A stretch of DNA of 64,000 nucleotides, taken from Octadecabacter sp. SW4. Its GTDB lineage: Bacteria; Pseudomonadota; Alphaproteobacteria; Rhodobacterales; Rhodobacteraceae. The stretch lies in NCBI RefSeq assembly GCF_008065155.1, contig NZ_CP042820.1:1-64000 (forward strand), given 5' to 3'. Positions 34,565 to 43,074 of this stretch are shown here, one piece after another (positions within the stretch are counted from its first letter, which is position 1; each line of letters opens with the position of its first letter). A program made the translations under genes and the position numbers. The notes under the pieces were generated by a model. The model searched no databases and had not been told where the DNA came from. It worked only from the letters and a program-made list of their open reading frames with translations.

Positions 34565-36943
34565 TCAATGACCATGCGCCAGCGCCCCCTTTGCCGCGGT
34601 TTCGCCAACTCGCTCACCGCCTTTCGGCGCGCCGCTGTCGGCCTTGCCGTTCAGGAGCCGCAGCGCGTTCATCACCACCAGCAGCGACACGCCGACATCG
34701 GCCGCAATCGCGCCCCACATCGAGGCCATGCCAAAGGCCGTCAGCCCCACGAACACCGCCTTGGTCGCCAGCGACATCCCGATATTCTGGCGGATGATCC
34801 ACATCGTCCGGCGCGAATGGCCGATCAGCCACGGCACCTTGCCGATGTCGTCGGTCATCAGCGCGATGTCGGCGGTCTCGACCGCCGCATCCGAGCCGAT
34901 GGCCCCCATGGCGATGCCGAAATGCGCCCGCGCCATGGCCGGCGCGTCGTTCACCCCGTCGCCGATCATCGCCACCATGTCGTGGGTTGCGACCAGTTCC
35001 TCGATGGCGTCCACCTTCTGTTCGGGCAGTAGCTCGGCGCGCACTTCGTCGATGCCGACCTCTGCGGCCACGGCGCGCGCCGTGCGCTCATTGTCGCCCG
35101 TGAGCATGACAATGGTCTTCACACCCTGTGCGTGCAGGCGCGCCACGATACCTTTGGCGTCTTCGCGGATCCGGTCGCGCAATTCCAGCACGCCCAGAAG
35201 TGTCTCGCCGTCACCAACGGCCACCAATGTGCTGCCCGCGCCCTCGATCCGCTCGCGCAATTCGTCGGGCAGTGTGCTGCCGACGCCTTTCTCGGCGGCG
35301 AACCGGTCAGAGCCGAGCCAGACCTTGCGGCCGCCAAAGCTTCCCTCGACCCCGCGGCCCGGCACCGTGCTAGTGTCCTCGGCCGCATCGCTATTAACTC
35401 CGGCGACCTGAGCCTGCGCCAGTATGGCGCGTGCCAGCGGGTGCGAGGACCGTGCCTCCAGCGCCGCAGCCACCTTCAGCAACTCGCCCTTCGAGGTGCC
35501 GCCCAGAGGATGCACCGAGGCGACCTCGGGCTCGCCCTCGGTAATGGTGCCGGTCTTGTCCAGCGCCAGCGCAGTTGTCCGTCCCGGTGCCTCGACATAG
35601 GCGCCGCCCTTGATCAGCACGCCGTTGCGCGCCGATGACGCCAGCGCCGCGACAATGGACACCGGGGTCGAGATGACCAGCGCGCAGGGGCAGGCGATCA
35701 CCAGCAGCACCAGCGCGTTGTAGAACCAGTAGTCCCAGGCGCCGCCAGCCAGAAGCGGCGGCAGCAATGCAATGGCGATCGCCAGAACCATCACGATCGG
35801 CGTGTAGACGCGGGCGAATTTGGCCACCCATTGTTCGACATTGGCGCGCCGCGAATGCGCCTCGCCCACCATGCGGATGATCCGCGACAGTACCGTGTCC
35901 GAGGCCGGTTTGGTGGCGCGCACCGTCAGCGTGCCCACGCCGTTGATGGTGCCGGCATAGATCTCGTCGCCCGGCTCTTTCGTCACGTCCGCGCTTTCGC
36001 CGGTGATCGGCGCCTGATTGACGCCGCTGATCCCGTCCAGCACCTCGCCATCGAGCGGAATGCGGTCGCCACCGCGCACCACGAACCGGTCGCCCACGGC
36101 CACCTGCGCGGCCAGCACGTCCTCTTCGGTGCCGTCCTCGCGGATCACCCGCGCCGTGGGCGGCGCGAGATCGAGCAGGGCGGCCACCGCATTGCGCGCG
36201 CGCCCGACGCTCCAGCTTTCCAGATAGAGCGACAGCGAGAAGAAAAACGCCACCGTCGCGGCCTCGAAATATTCGCCAAGGAAGATGGCGCCGGTCACCG
36301 CGACGACCATCAGCAGGTTCATGTCCGGCGACAGCCTGCGCGCCGACGACCACGCCTTGGGCGCCACCAGCCAGGCCCCGAAGATGATCGCGGCCAGAAA
36401 CAGCAGGCTCTCGACCAGCGGCATCGCCGCTTCGCCATGCCCGGCAAAAATCCCGATTGCGCCCTGAAATCCGGTTTCGACGATGTGATAGCCGAAACCC
36501 ACCGCCCAGAACCCGCCGGACAACGCGGTGAAAAGCTGTTGCCGTTTCAGATGCGCGACCTGGCTGGCCGCGGCGCTCTCGGCATCCCAGAGGCTGGCGC
36601 TCATGCCGGTGGAACCGATCAGCTTGATAACCTTTTCGTCGCTCATCGCCTTGCCGGTATCAAGCACCGTCATACGGCCGTTGATCACATCAAAGGCCAG
36701 ATGCTCTTCGCCGCCGACCTCAGGCCCCAGCACCCGGTTCAGGATCGCCACCTCCTCGGCGCAATCGAGCCCGTTCACCCGAAAGCTGCGGCCCTTGGCG
36801 TCAACATCGCCGACCGGGCCGATGTCGCCGCACATTGCACCCTCGCCCGAGCCGCAGCAGGCACCGCCCTCGCCCTCGCCCTCGCCCTCGTGCTTGTGAT
36901 CGTGGCCATTGGCCTGGTCGTGTTTGTGCCCGTCATGCGGCAT
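34565..36943 (-). CDS. zntA: heavy-metal P1B-type ATPase (ZntA/CadA-like)
   Basis: A 792-residue Zn/Cd/Pb-exporting ATPase. The N-terminus is His/Glu-rich (HDGHKHDQANGHDHKHEGEG) and contains an ACC pair, followed by a metal-binding domain with GLDCAEE. Core motifs are TGES (APITGESADV), the membrane CPC (IACPCALVIS), the phosphorylation site DKTGT, and GDGVNDAPAM. GGGAGAG precedes the ATG. It is transcribed from the MerR-type promoter just upstream. CPC with a GLDCAEE domain fits the Zn/Cd/Pb class rather than the copper class. Confidence 0.93.
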   Translation of the reverse strand: MPHDGHKHDQANGHDHKHEGEGEGEGGACCGSGEGAMCGDIGPVGDVDAKGRSFRVNGLDCAEEVAILNRVLGPEVGGEEHLAFDVINGRMTVLDTGKAMSDEKVIKLIGSTGMSASLWDAESAAASQVAHLKRQQLFTALSGGFWAVGFGYHIVETGFQGAIGIFAGHGEAAMPLVESLLFLAAIIFGAWLVAPKAWSSARRLSPDMNLLMVVAVTGAIFLGEYFEAATVAFFFSLSLYLESWSVGRARNAVAALLDLAPPTARVIREDGTEEDVLAAQVAVGDRFVVRGGDRIPLDGEVLDGISGVNQAPITGESADVTKEPGDEIYAGTINGVGTLTVRATKPASDTVLSRIIRMVGEAHSRRANVEQWVAKFARVYTPIVMVLAIAIALLPPLLAGGAWDYWFYNALVLLVIACPCALVISTPVSIVAALASSARNGVLIKGGAYVEAPGRTTALALDKTGTITEGEPEVASVHPLGGTSKGELLKVAAALEARSSHPLARAILAQAQVAGVNSDAAEDTSTVPGRGVEGSFGGRKVWLGSDRFAAEKGVGSTLPDELRERIEGAGSTLVAVGDGETLLGVLELRDRIREDAKGIVARLHAQGVKTIVMLTGDNERTARAVAAEVGIDEVRAELLPEQKVDAIEELVATHDMVAMIGDGVNDAPAMARAHFGIAMGAIGSDAAVETADIALMTDDIGKVPWLIGHSRRTMWIIRQNIGMSLATKAVFVGLTAFGMASMWGAIAADVGVSLLVVMNALRLLNGKADSGAPKGGERVGETAAKGALAHGH

Positions 36944-36978
36944 CGGTCTCTCCCGGAGCGAATCATCCCTTGATCCGC

Positions 36979-37009
36979 AAGATAGGAGCTACAGCTACTA
37001 GAGCTTCAA
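36979..37009 (-). promoter_or_regulatory. MerR-type promoter of the P-type ATPase gene
   Basis: On the minus strand TTGAAG (37004-37009) and TATCTT (36979-36984) are 19 bp apart, the over-long spacer typical of promoters activated by MerR-family regulators. The spacer holds a partial dyad (AGCTCTAG / CTGTAGCT). It is 36 bp upstream of the ATPase start. A ZntR/CadR/PbrR-like activator is implied, but no merR-type gene is in the window. Confidence 0.65.
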
Positions 37010-37480
37010 GAGCCGGAGGGAGGTCTCGGGAACTTTTTTCGCTCTGCTCCTCGATCCAGAGCGCCAACACCAATTTGCAGACGACGCCTGCGTCGGGTGG
37101 TCAGTGTCATGTGGCACGGCATTCGCCCGGAGCAGTCGCGGCTGATCAACGATGCCATTCGCAATCTCGAGGATTGCTCAACATTTTTCAAAATCACGTC
37201 GCGAAGCGCCGACACCGGCCGTCCAGCCATCCGGCTCAAACGGCAGCAGGGTCCCGCGACCTGTAAATTCTACGTTTGATCCACGCTGCGAGCCGCATGA
37301 AGGGCTGTTTCTTCCGCTGCGTGGCGGCATCGGTTTTTTCGCTCTTGCCGCATTTTCCACGCTGTGCGCGCAGCACGAAATTGTAAGGACCGGGTCAGAC
37401 TCTCTGCCGTCGTTCTCTGCGCGCAGAACGAATGGCTGCATTCCCGCAAGGCCGGGTTGGCGCAGGGTTTGTCAAAGCAC
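37010..37480. other. intergenic stretch, no gene recognised
   Basis: Short open frames exist in several phases, but none has recognisable similarity, a good ribosome binding site and sensible composition together. I looked for a MerR-family regulator to pair with the promoter at 36979-37009 and did not find one. Confidence 0.5.
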
Positions 37481-38548
37481 CTAGATGTCGATCCGCCACA
37501 TCCTAAAGCGCCCCTGCCCTGTCATCTCACGGATCAAGCCCCTTTCTTCCAGCCTGATCAGATTGCGTTGCACAGCAGCACGGCTCGCACCGGTCAAGGC
37601 CTCGGCCATAGGAGCCGAGGTCAAAGGCCATTCCGTGAGGACTTTGCGCAACGCTACAGGTGTACGACCCGACAGTTGCGCCATCGCACTCTTCGCGCGA
37701 ACGCCCCATTCTTCAATGCCATCCAGATGACGCATCGCAGTCAAAATGGCGCTGTCCATGCCATCCAGCCAGCGGTCCAACCGCTCTAACGGCAAGCCGG
37801 AGGCACGCAGCCCCCCTGCCCCACCCATGGCCAGCGGTGCGAAGACGGCACCGCTTCCGTCGCTGGCCGCGATCCTGGCAGCTGTGACGGCCGCTTCGAT
37901 CTGGTCGCCGTGTTGCCCGAGACCCGCCATGCTCCAAAGGTGATATCCCATACAGGCGCGTGTAATTGGGTGCAGATCGGAAGCTGCCGTCATCACAGCT
38001 TGCCATCCGCCCGCGCGATCTTCGAAACGCTCGGCGCTGTCCTCGATGTTCTCGGGATCGCGGCGGTCAAGAAACGCTGCAAGATCGACCTTCGGGCCGG
38101 GACCACCTGTCAGGCGACGAACAGCCCACCCAATTCGGGCCAGCGCTTCCGGATCATCCTGCGCGCCAGACAATCGCATTGATATCCAAAGAGCGAGGCG
38201 GTCAGAACTCACCCGATCCCCTGCAAGCCAGCTGAGGTCTGCCGTCTCGATCAGTGCCAGTCTGTGTCGCCAGCCATTCGGGCCACGCAGCAACCGGTCA
38301 TCCAGCGCACCCAAGCGTCCAGCCACCTTTGCCAGCCGCGCAGCGTGAGTCCCCTCTGCCTTTGTCCAATCGTCGATGACCGAGGTATCAGGCGGTTCCG
38401 CCCGTGGCCCGGGAGGCAAATCATCCGGTCCTTCTTCGAGCGGCCCCGGCAGGAACCAGAGATCGTCTTCGTGAGCCTCCTCATCCCCCTCGGTAGTGAT
38501 GAGGGGGTCGTCGAAATCATCAAGAAAAGTAGATGCTTGCGGCTTCAT
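37481..38548 (-). CDS. hypothetical protein with C-terminal winged helix
   Basis: A 355-residue protein. The first 60 residues are acidic and proline-rich, suggesting disorder. A helical middle contains LDDRLLRGPNGWRHRLALIE and DRVSSDRLALWIS, reminiscent of plasmid proteins of the RHE_PE00001 (DUF1612-like) type. The C-terminus (about residues 305-355) is a winged helix: PMAEALTGASRAAVQRNLIR then LEERGLIREMTGQGRFRMWRI. Its start lies 2 bp from a perfect inverted repeat that overlaps the predicted promoter, so it probably represses itself. It is divergent from the serine recombinase gene. Confidence 0.65.
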   Translation of the reverse strand: MKPQASTFLDDFDDPLITTEGDEEAHEDDLWFLPGPLEEGPDDLPPGPRAEPPDTSVIDDWTKAEGTHAARLAKVAGRLGALDDRLLRGPNGWRHRLALIETADLSWLAGDRVSSDRLALWISMRLSGAQDDPEALARIGWAVRRLTGGPGPKVDLAAFLDRRDPENIEDSAERFEDRAGGWQAVMTAASDLHPITRACMGYHLWSMAGLGQHGDQIEAAVTAARIAASDGSGAVFAPLAMGGAGGLRASGLPLERLDRWLDGMDSAILTAMRHLDGIEEWGVRAKSAMAQLSGRTPVALRKVLTEWPLTSAPMAEALTGASRAAVQRNLIRLEERGLIREMTGQGRFRMWRIDI

Positions 38549-38549
38549 A

Positions 38550-38575
38550 TGTGCATAATATTAGTATTATGCACA
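38550..38575. promoter_or_regulatory. perfect inverted repeat and promoter of the winged-helix gene
   Basis: TGTGCATAATA and its exact complement TATTATGCACA flank a 4-base centre. On the minus strand a -35-like TTGGGT and a -10-like TATTAT, 17 bp apart, place the -10 element inside the repeat and transcription would start within a few bases of the ATG at 38548. There is no room for a ribosome binding site. Confidence 0.55.
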
Positions 38576-38774
38576 TTACCCAAGCGATTTTGTGGCCATT
38601 GCCCATGCTCTTTATATAGTATGCGCGCGCGACCGCCGGCGGAACCTCTCAGATCGCGCTCAGCGCAAGTAAACCAAGGGATTGTGCACCAGCACGACGA
38701 GAAAACACTTGCTTGCGTTCGTTTACAAACGGTCGTTTATTAGCCGTATCCTTAACTGCAAAAGGCAGGATTTG

Positions 38775-39656
38775 ATGCCGTTGATAGGCTATGCGCGAGT
38801 ATCGACCGAGGATCAGACCCCCCTGCCCCAGTCGCAGGCGCTGAAATCAGCGGGCTGTGTCGAAATCCATGAGGAACAGGCTTCTGGCGGTGATCGTGCG
38901 CGGCCTGTGCTGGCGCGGGTGCTGGAACGGATCGGCAAGGGCGATACGCTGGTGGTGGTGCGCATCGACCGGCTGGCGCGGTCGCTGTCGCATTTGCTGG
39001 AGGTGATCGAACGGCTGGAAGCAAAGGGCGCCTTCTTCCGCTCGATTCAGGACCCGATCGACACCGGATCCCCGCAGGGCAAGTTCACGCTGCAGGTTCT
39101 GGGTGCAGCAGCCGAGTTCGAGCGCGCCCTGATCCGTGAACGGACCAAGGCTGGGCTTGCCAGCGCACGAACAAAGGGGCGGGTCGGCGGAAACCCTGGC
39201 CTGCGCGCCCGGGATCCGGCTGCGCTACGCAAGGTCCGACTGGCGCGACAGGACGGATATATGGAACGCCTGAATGAAACTGCGCAGGACTGGGTGCCCC
39301 ATGTGCGTCGGCTGCGCCCCGATCTGGCTTGGGAAGATGTGGTGCGCATCATCAACGGCCCCCTACCCGAGGCCCGGCGCTGGACGCAAAGCCGTCTGCT
39401 GCGCGCTGTGAACGCCTACGTCCGCGATGGGTTCCTCCCCGCGACCGTGCTTGATCGCGCGGGCCCGCGTGCGCGAGATGATCGCCTGCCCGCCATCGTC
39501 GCGGGTATCAAGGGCGCCGATCCCGACATTACGCTTCAGGCCATCTGCGCCCGCTTGGAGAACATGCGTGAGCGCACACCCCGCGGCCGGACAAGCTGGC
39601 AGCCATCATCAGTGAAGATGTTGCTGGAGCGGGCGAAGCGGCTTGGGATACTATGA
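38775..39656 (+). CDS. serine recombinase with long C-terminal domain
   Basis: A 293-residue recombinase. The resolvase domain (residues 1-140) has the catalytic Ser in GYARVSTEDQ and active-site arginines in VRIDRLARSLSHLLE. The C-terminal 150 residues are longer than in simple resolvases and contain WEDVVRIINGPLPEARRWTQ, which resembles a DNA-binding extension found in some plasmid recombinases. AGGA lies 5 bases before the ATG. It diverges from the winged-helix gene; the interval includes the small dyad CGTTTACAAACG. Confidence 0.88.
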   Translation: MPLIGYARVSTEDQTPLPQSQALKSAGCVEIHEEQASGGDRARPVLARVLERIGKGDTLVVVRIDRLARSLSHLLEVIERLEAKGAFFRSIQDPIDTGSPQGKFTLQVLGAAAEFERALIRERTKAGLASARTKGRVGGNPGLRARDPAALRKVRLARQDGYMERLNETAQDWVPHVRRLRPDLAWEDVVRIINGPLPEARRWTQSRLLRAVNAYVRDGFLPATVLDRAGPRARDDRLPAIVAGIKGADPDITLQAICARLENMRERTPRGRTSWQPSSVKMLLERAKRLGIL

Positions 39657-39775
39657 GTGAGTTTTGACGCTAAGCCTGTTCGTCACATCAGGCGACATCT
39701 CCAATTGAGTGGCAACTTTATCCGCTAAGCAGTTTATCCTTGCAAATCTTCCATCGAGTGGAGTAATTGCAAGGT

Positions 39776-40939
39776 ATGTATAAGCGCCAAACTCATCACT
39801 TTGTGCAATCCGCGCTCGAGAGCCAAGCTGCTGTTGTCCTCCTCGGCCCCCGGCAGGTTGGGAAAACCACGCTCGCTCTAGACATCGCTTCGGAGCAACC
39901 ATCGGTATACCTTGATCTAGAACGAGATGCGGACAGGCAGATCCTGACCGAACCGGATCTATATCTGGATGAACAGGCGGGAAAACTCGTCATCCTCGAT
40001 GAGGTGCAGCAGATGCCTGGCCTGTTCAAGAGCCTGCGTGGTCAGATCGACCAGCGCAGGCGGGCCGGTTTTCGAGCGGGCCAGTTTCTGCTCTTGGGAT
40101 CAGCCTCCAACGTCCTACTCCAACAGTCGGCAGAATCCCTTGCTGGACGTGTCAGGTATATCGAAATGCCCCCTCTACAGCTTACCGAGGTGGGGGCTGA
40201 TCAGTTGAATGCGCTCTGGCTGCGTGGTGGCTTTCCTGACAGCTTCATGGCTTCAAGCGATCAAGCCAGCATGGATTGGCGTCTGGATTTTCTGCGTACA
40301 TATTTGGAACGTGACATCCCTGCCCTCGGACCGCGTATTCCAGCCGCAACCTTGCGGCGCTTCTGGACAATGCTTGCGCATGTGCAAGGTGGTCTATTGA
40401 ACGCTGCAGCCCTCGCCGAGGGGCTGGGCGTCTCCGGCCAAACGATTGGACGCTACCTCGATCTGCTCGTTGATCTCATGCTGGTGCGGCGACTGCAGCC
40501 CTGGCATGAGAATGTCGGCAAGCGTTTGGTGAAATCGCCAAAGGTTTATGTCCGCGACAGCGGGGTCGTGCATGCCCTGTTAGGCATTGGGACAATCGAG
40601 GGCTTGCTCGGGCACCCTGTCGTTGGCGGCAGTTGGGAGGGGTTCTGTATCGAGGCCCTTCTTGCCGCTGCACCAACCGGCACCGAACCCTTCTTCTATC
40701 GCACTTCTGCCGGAGCTGAACTTGACTTGGTCCTTCGCCTGCCTGGGGGCGACATCTGGGCCGTTGAGATCAAGCGCACGACTGCGCCAAAGGTCTCGCG
40801 CGGGTTCTATGTGGGCGCGGAAGACATCAAGGCCAGCCGGAAGCTGTTGATCTACGCCGGAGAGCATGACGTCCCCGTGGCCGAAGGCGTTCGTGCAATG
40901 CCTCTTGAGCAAGGGATCGGGCTGTTGAGAGCACTATAG
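39776..40939 (+). CDS. AAA-type ATPase with DUF4143 domain
   Basis: A 387-residue protein of a widespread prokaryotic family. The N-terminal ATPase domain has Walker A LLGPRQVGKTTLA (about residues 23-35) and Walker B KLVILDEVQQMP. The C-terminal DUF4143 domain has VKSPKVYVRDSGVVHALLG, WEGFCIEALLAA and a PD-(D/E)XK-like block (GAELDLVL...WAVEIKRT) seen in many members. The start ATG is at 39776; a TTG three codons earlier is possible. Function is unclear. It is read in the same direction as the recombinase, 119 bp upstream. Confidence 0.88.
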   Translation: MYKRQTHHFVQSALESQAAVVLLGPRQVGKTTLALDIASEQPSVYLDLERDADRQILTEPDLYLDEQAGKLVILDEVQQMPGLFKSLRGQIDQRRRAGFRAGQFLLLGSASNVLLQQSAESLAGRVRYIEMPPLQLTEVGADQLNALWLRGGFPDSFMASSDQASMDWRLDFLRTYLERDIPALGPRIPAATLRRFWTMLAHVQGGLLNAAALAEGLGVSGQTIGRYLDLLVDLMLVRRLQPWHENVGKRLVKSPKVYVRDSGVVHALLGIGTIEGLLGHPVVGGSWEGFCIEALLAAAPTGTEPFFYRTSAGAELDLVLRLPGGDIWAVEIKRTTAPKVSRGFYVGAEDIKASRKLLIYAGEHDVPVAEGVRAMPLEQGIGLLRAL

Positions 40940-41548
40940 CGCAACGCTTGTTGCGCGCGTGCACGAGAGTAAGGGGTCTACTTGTTTTGTTCAGTTTTAA
41001 GTACGCCGCGCATTTCCCTGTGGCATTTTTTCCGGTCCCCGCAGGTCTCCCGGTGCGTACCGGTTGCATGGAATGCACATCGCAGCGGCCGCCCCGTCTA
41101 CAACGGCTGTGGCCCATCTTCCTCCCCTACCCTTCTATGCGGCGCTTCGCATCCAGCGTGGTCAGGCCTTGGTCAACCGCGCGGCTACCCTTCGGGCTGC
41201 ATCAGTTTCACAAGCGCCGACAATGAAACCGCCAAAAGCTTCGGCTCAATCTCCATCTTGACCTCCGACCTGGAAATTACCATCGAACCCGTCGCGAGGT
41301 CGAACAGCACGGCCTTCGCGCAACGCGTCGCCGGACGCTCCCCGTGAGGCAAGCTGACCGAGTGCGGCGGCATCTAGAAGATTCAGAAAGGGGAGACCGG
41401 CGCTGGCTACTTCACGGTGAGCATCTGTGATCACGGCTTCAACGCAAACATGGGCAAAGCCACCAACTAGGACGGTCATCTCCTGGGGTCCGAAAGACGC
41501 GGCGTGAAACATGCATGGTTGATCGGCTTCGCTCTGGCCAGCCGACTT
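40940..41548. other. gene-poor interval before repABC
   Basis: No convincing gene. The frames that stay open here (for example 41185-41373 and 41246-41557 on the minus strand) lack ribosome binding sites and recognisable domains. The interval could hold a decayed gene. It leads up to the 36-bp palindrome. Confidence 0.45.
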
Positions 41549-41584
41549 AAACTCCAATCTTGAACGCGTTCAAGATTGGAGTTT
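41549..41584. repeat. perfect 36-bp palindrome, probable parS
   Basis: Two 18-bp arms with no spacer, AAACTCCAATCTTGAACG and its exact complement, 134 bp upstream of repA. The central 20 bp recur with two changes inside repB (43806-43825). In repABC replicons parS is a palindrome bound by RepB near or within the cassette, so this is the best candidate centromere. Confidence 0.7.
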
Positions 41585-41718
41585 CTGGAGCCACTGAGCC
41601 TCAAAATAAGCGCCTGAAACCTATAGGCGCGTGGTATCTTTATCTTTTACTCAGAACCGTGCTACCATTGAAGCAGAATCGAGTCGAACTCGGACCCAAC
41701 CGAAGTCAGGGCTTATAA

Positions 41719-43074
41719 ATGAGCGGTAGTTTAGAACAGTTTTTGACGGATCTGTCACGTGGGCTTGAGCGCACGATGGTGGCAGTGAACAAGGAACTCA
41801 CCTTGCGTCAGCGCATCAAGCGAACCTGGTCCATGCGCCAGTGCGCTAGGTTTCTCAATGTGAGTATTCAGTATCTGACCAAGTTCGCCAATTCGAGCGA
41901 TGACTTTCCCGCAGGAGAATATGTTGGAAGAGAGCGTGTTTTCACGCTTTCAGAATTGATGCACATGCGGGCCCTTCTGGCAGCCTCGGCAAAGCGGCCG
42001 TACGACTACCTGGCCTGGCGGAAGCCTGACGCACCTTTGCCCGTCATCTCGTTTGCAAGCCAGAAAGGCGGGACCGCCAAAAGTCTGAGCGCCGCGCATT
42101 TTGCCCAGTATCTCAGCTTGCACTACGGCATGCGTGTCGGTGTTATGGATGCTGACCCGCAAAGTACAATAACGCTCTACTTCGTCGGGGGAGAGGGCCT
42201 TCCCCAAATGCCCGACGAAAACACCGCCTCCATGGTGGACTTTGCTGGACTCTTTCAGTCGGAAGACGCGCCATATACCGACCACGATGCGCAAACGCTC
42301 GATAGCTTCCTTCTCAAGACCTCCTGGCCAGGCCTGCGTCTGCTTCCAGCTCACGGCGAAACATCCGAGGGTGAGATCCAGATTGCGCGGCTTGTCCGCG
42401 AAGCCCCCGCCGGAAAGAGCTTTTACCGCTACCTACGCGATGCCATCGACCGCTGGAAAGCGGGCCACCCACCGAAAACGCTACCCAACGAATTGGTAGT
42501 CGACGGCAAGGTCGACCAGGAGCGGCTCGACACCGCACTAGCGGAGACGCTGGATGTCATCATCATCGACTATCAACCCGCGCTCACACTGTTCCAGTTG
42601 AATAACGTGATTGCGTCTACTTCGCTGGTCATACCGCAAACCATGAAGGGGTTCGACATTGCGACGTTGTCGACCTTTGTGACTGGCCTGCTTGGGATGC
42701 TTCAGCACATCCTGGCCCATGAAAGGATCGAGATCGGAACCGGTGCGAACATGCTGTTGCCAACGATCGTTCAACGGTCCAATGCGCAGGATCTTAACCA
42801 CATCGGAAACCTGCTAGAACATTGCCCCACGGAGATTCTGCCCGTGTTTTATTTGCGTTCCGACGCGATCTCGAACGCTTCGGACGTCTATCAGTCCGTA
42901 TACGAATACGAGCCAGACACGCCGGGAAAGCGCAAGGGGATCAACCGGTTCATCACGAATGCCGACGCCGTGAACGACGCCATAATATCGCGACTCTGGC
43001 CAGGACTCGAACGTGGCTACGCCAATACTTGGATGGACGAATTCTATGAAGATGACGGCGAGGGTGAAGCATGA
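41719..43074 (+). CDS. repA: RepA, ParA-like partition ATPase of repABC
   Basis: A 451-residue RepA. An N-terminal helix-turn-helix (SMRQCARFLNVSIQYLTKFA) precedes the ATPase core. The Walker A block is SQKGGTAKSLSAAHF (about residues 114-128), with Ala before the second Lys, and A' is VMDADPQSTITLYF. The C-terminal part has NNVIASTSLVIPQTM. RepA works with RepB in segregation and represses the operon. The ATG is followed after 1356 bases by repB, overlapping in ATGA. Confidence 0.92.
   Translation: MSGSLEQFLTDLSRGLERTMVAVNKELTLRQRIKRTWSMRQCARFLNVSIQYLTKFANSSDDFPAGEYVGRERVFTLSELMHMRALLAASAKRPYDYLAWRKPDAPLPVISFASQKGGTAKSLSAAHFAQYLSLHYGMRVGVMDADPQSTITLYFVGGEGLPQMPDENTASMVDFAGLFQSEDAPYTDHDAQTLDSFLLKTSWPGLRLLPAHGETSEGEIQIARLVREAPAGKSFYRYLRDAIDRWKAGHPPKTLPNELVVDGKVDQERLDTALAETLDVIIIDYQPALTLFQLNNVIASTSLVIPQTMKGFDIATLSTFVTGLLGMLQHILAHERIEIGTGANMLLPTIVQRSNAQDLNHIGNLLEHCPTEILPVFYLRSDAISNASDVYQSVYEYEPDTPGKRKGINRFITNADAVNDAIISRLWPGLERGYANTWMDEFYEDDGEGEA

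Noticed and set aside
35831..36973. Plus-strand open frame of 380 codons
   Set aside because: Antisense to the P-type ATPase gene, whose motifs are complete on the other strand.
37097..37279. Possible small gene or MerR regulator upstream of the P-type ATPase
   Set aside because: The 60-residue frame has no MerR helix-turn-helix and no metal-binding cysteines; kept as intergenic.
41246..41557. Possible small gene before repA on the minus strand
   Set aside because: No ribosome binding site or recognisable family, and it ends in the parS-like palindrome region.
41719..43074. RepA Walker A with Ala before the second Lys as a loss-of-function change
   Set aside because: As far as I recall, GGSAKT-type variants occur in RepA proteins of repABC plasmids, so it is not evidence of inactivity.
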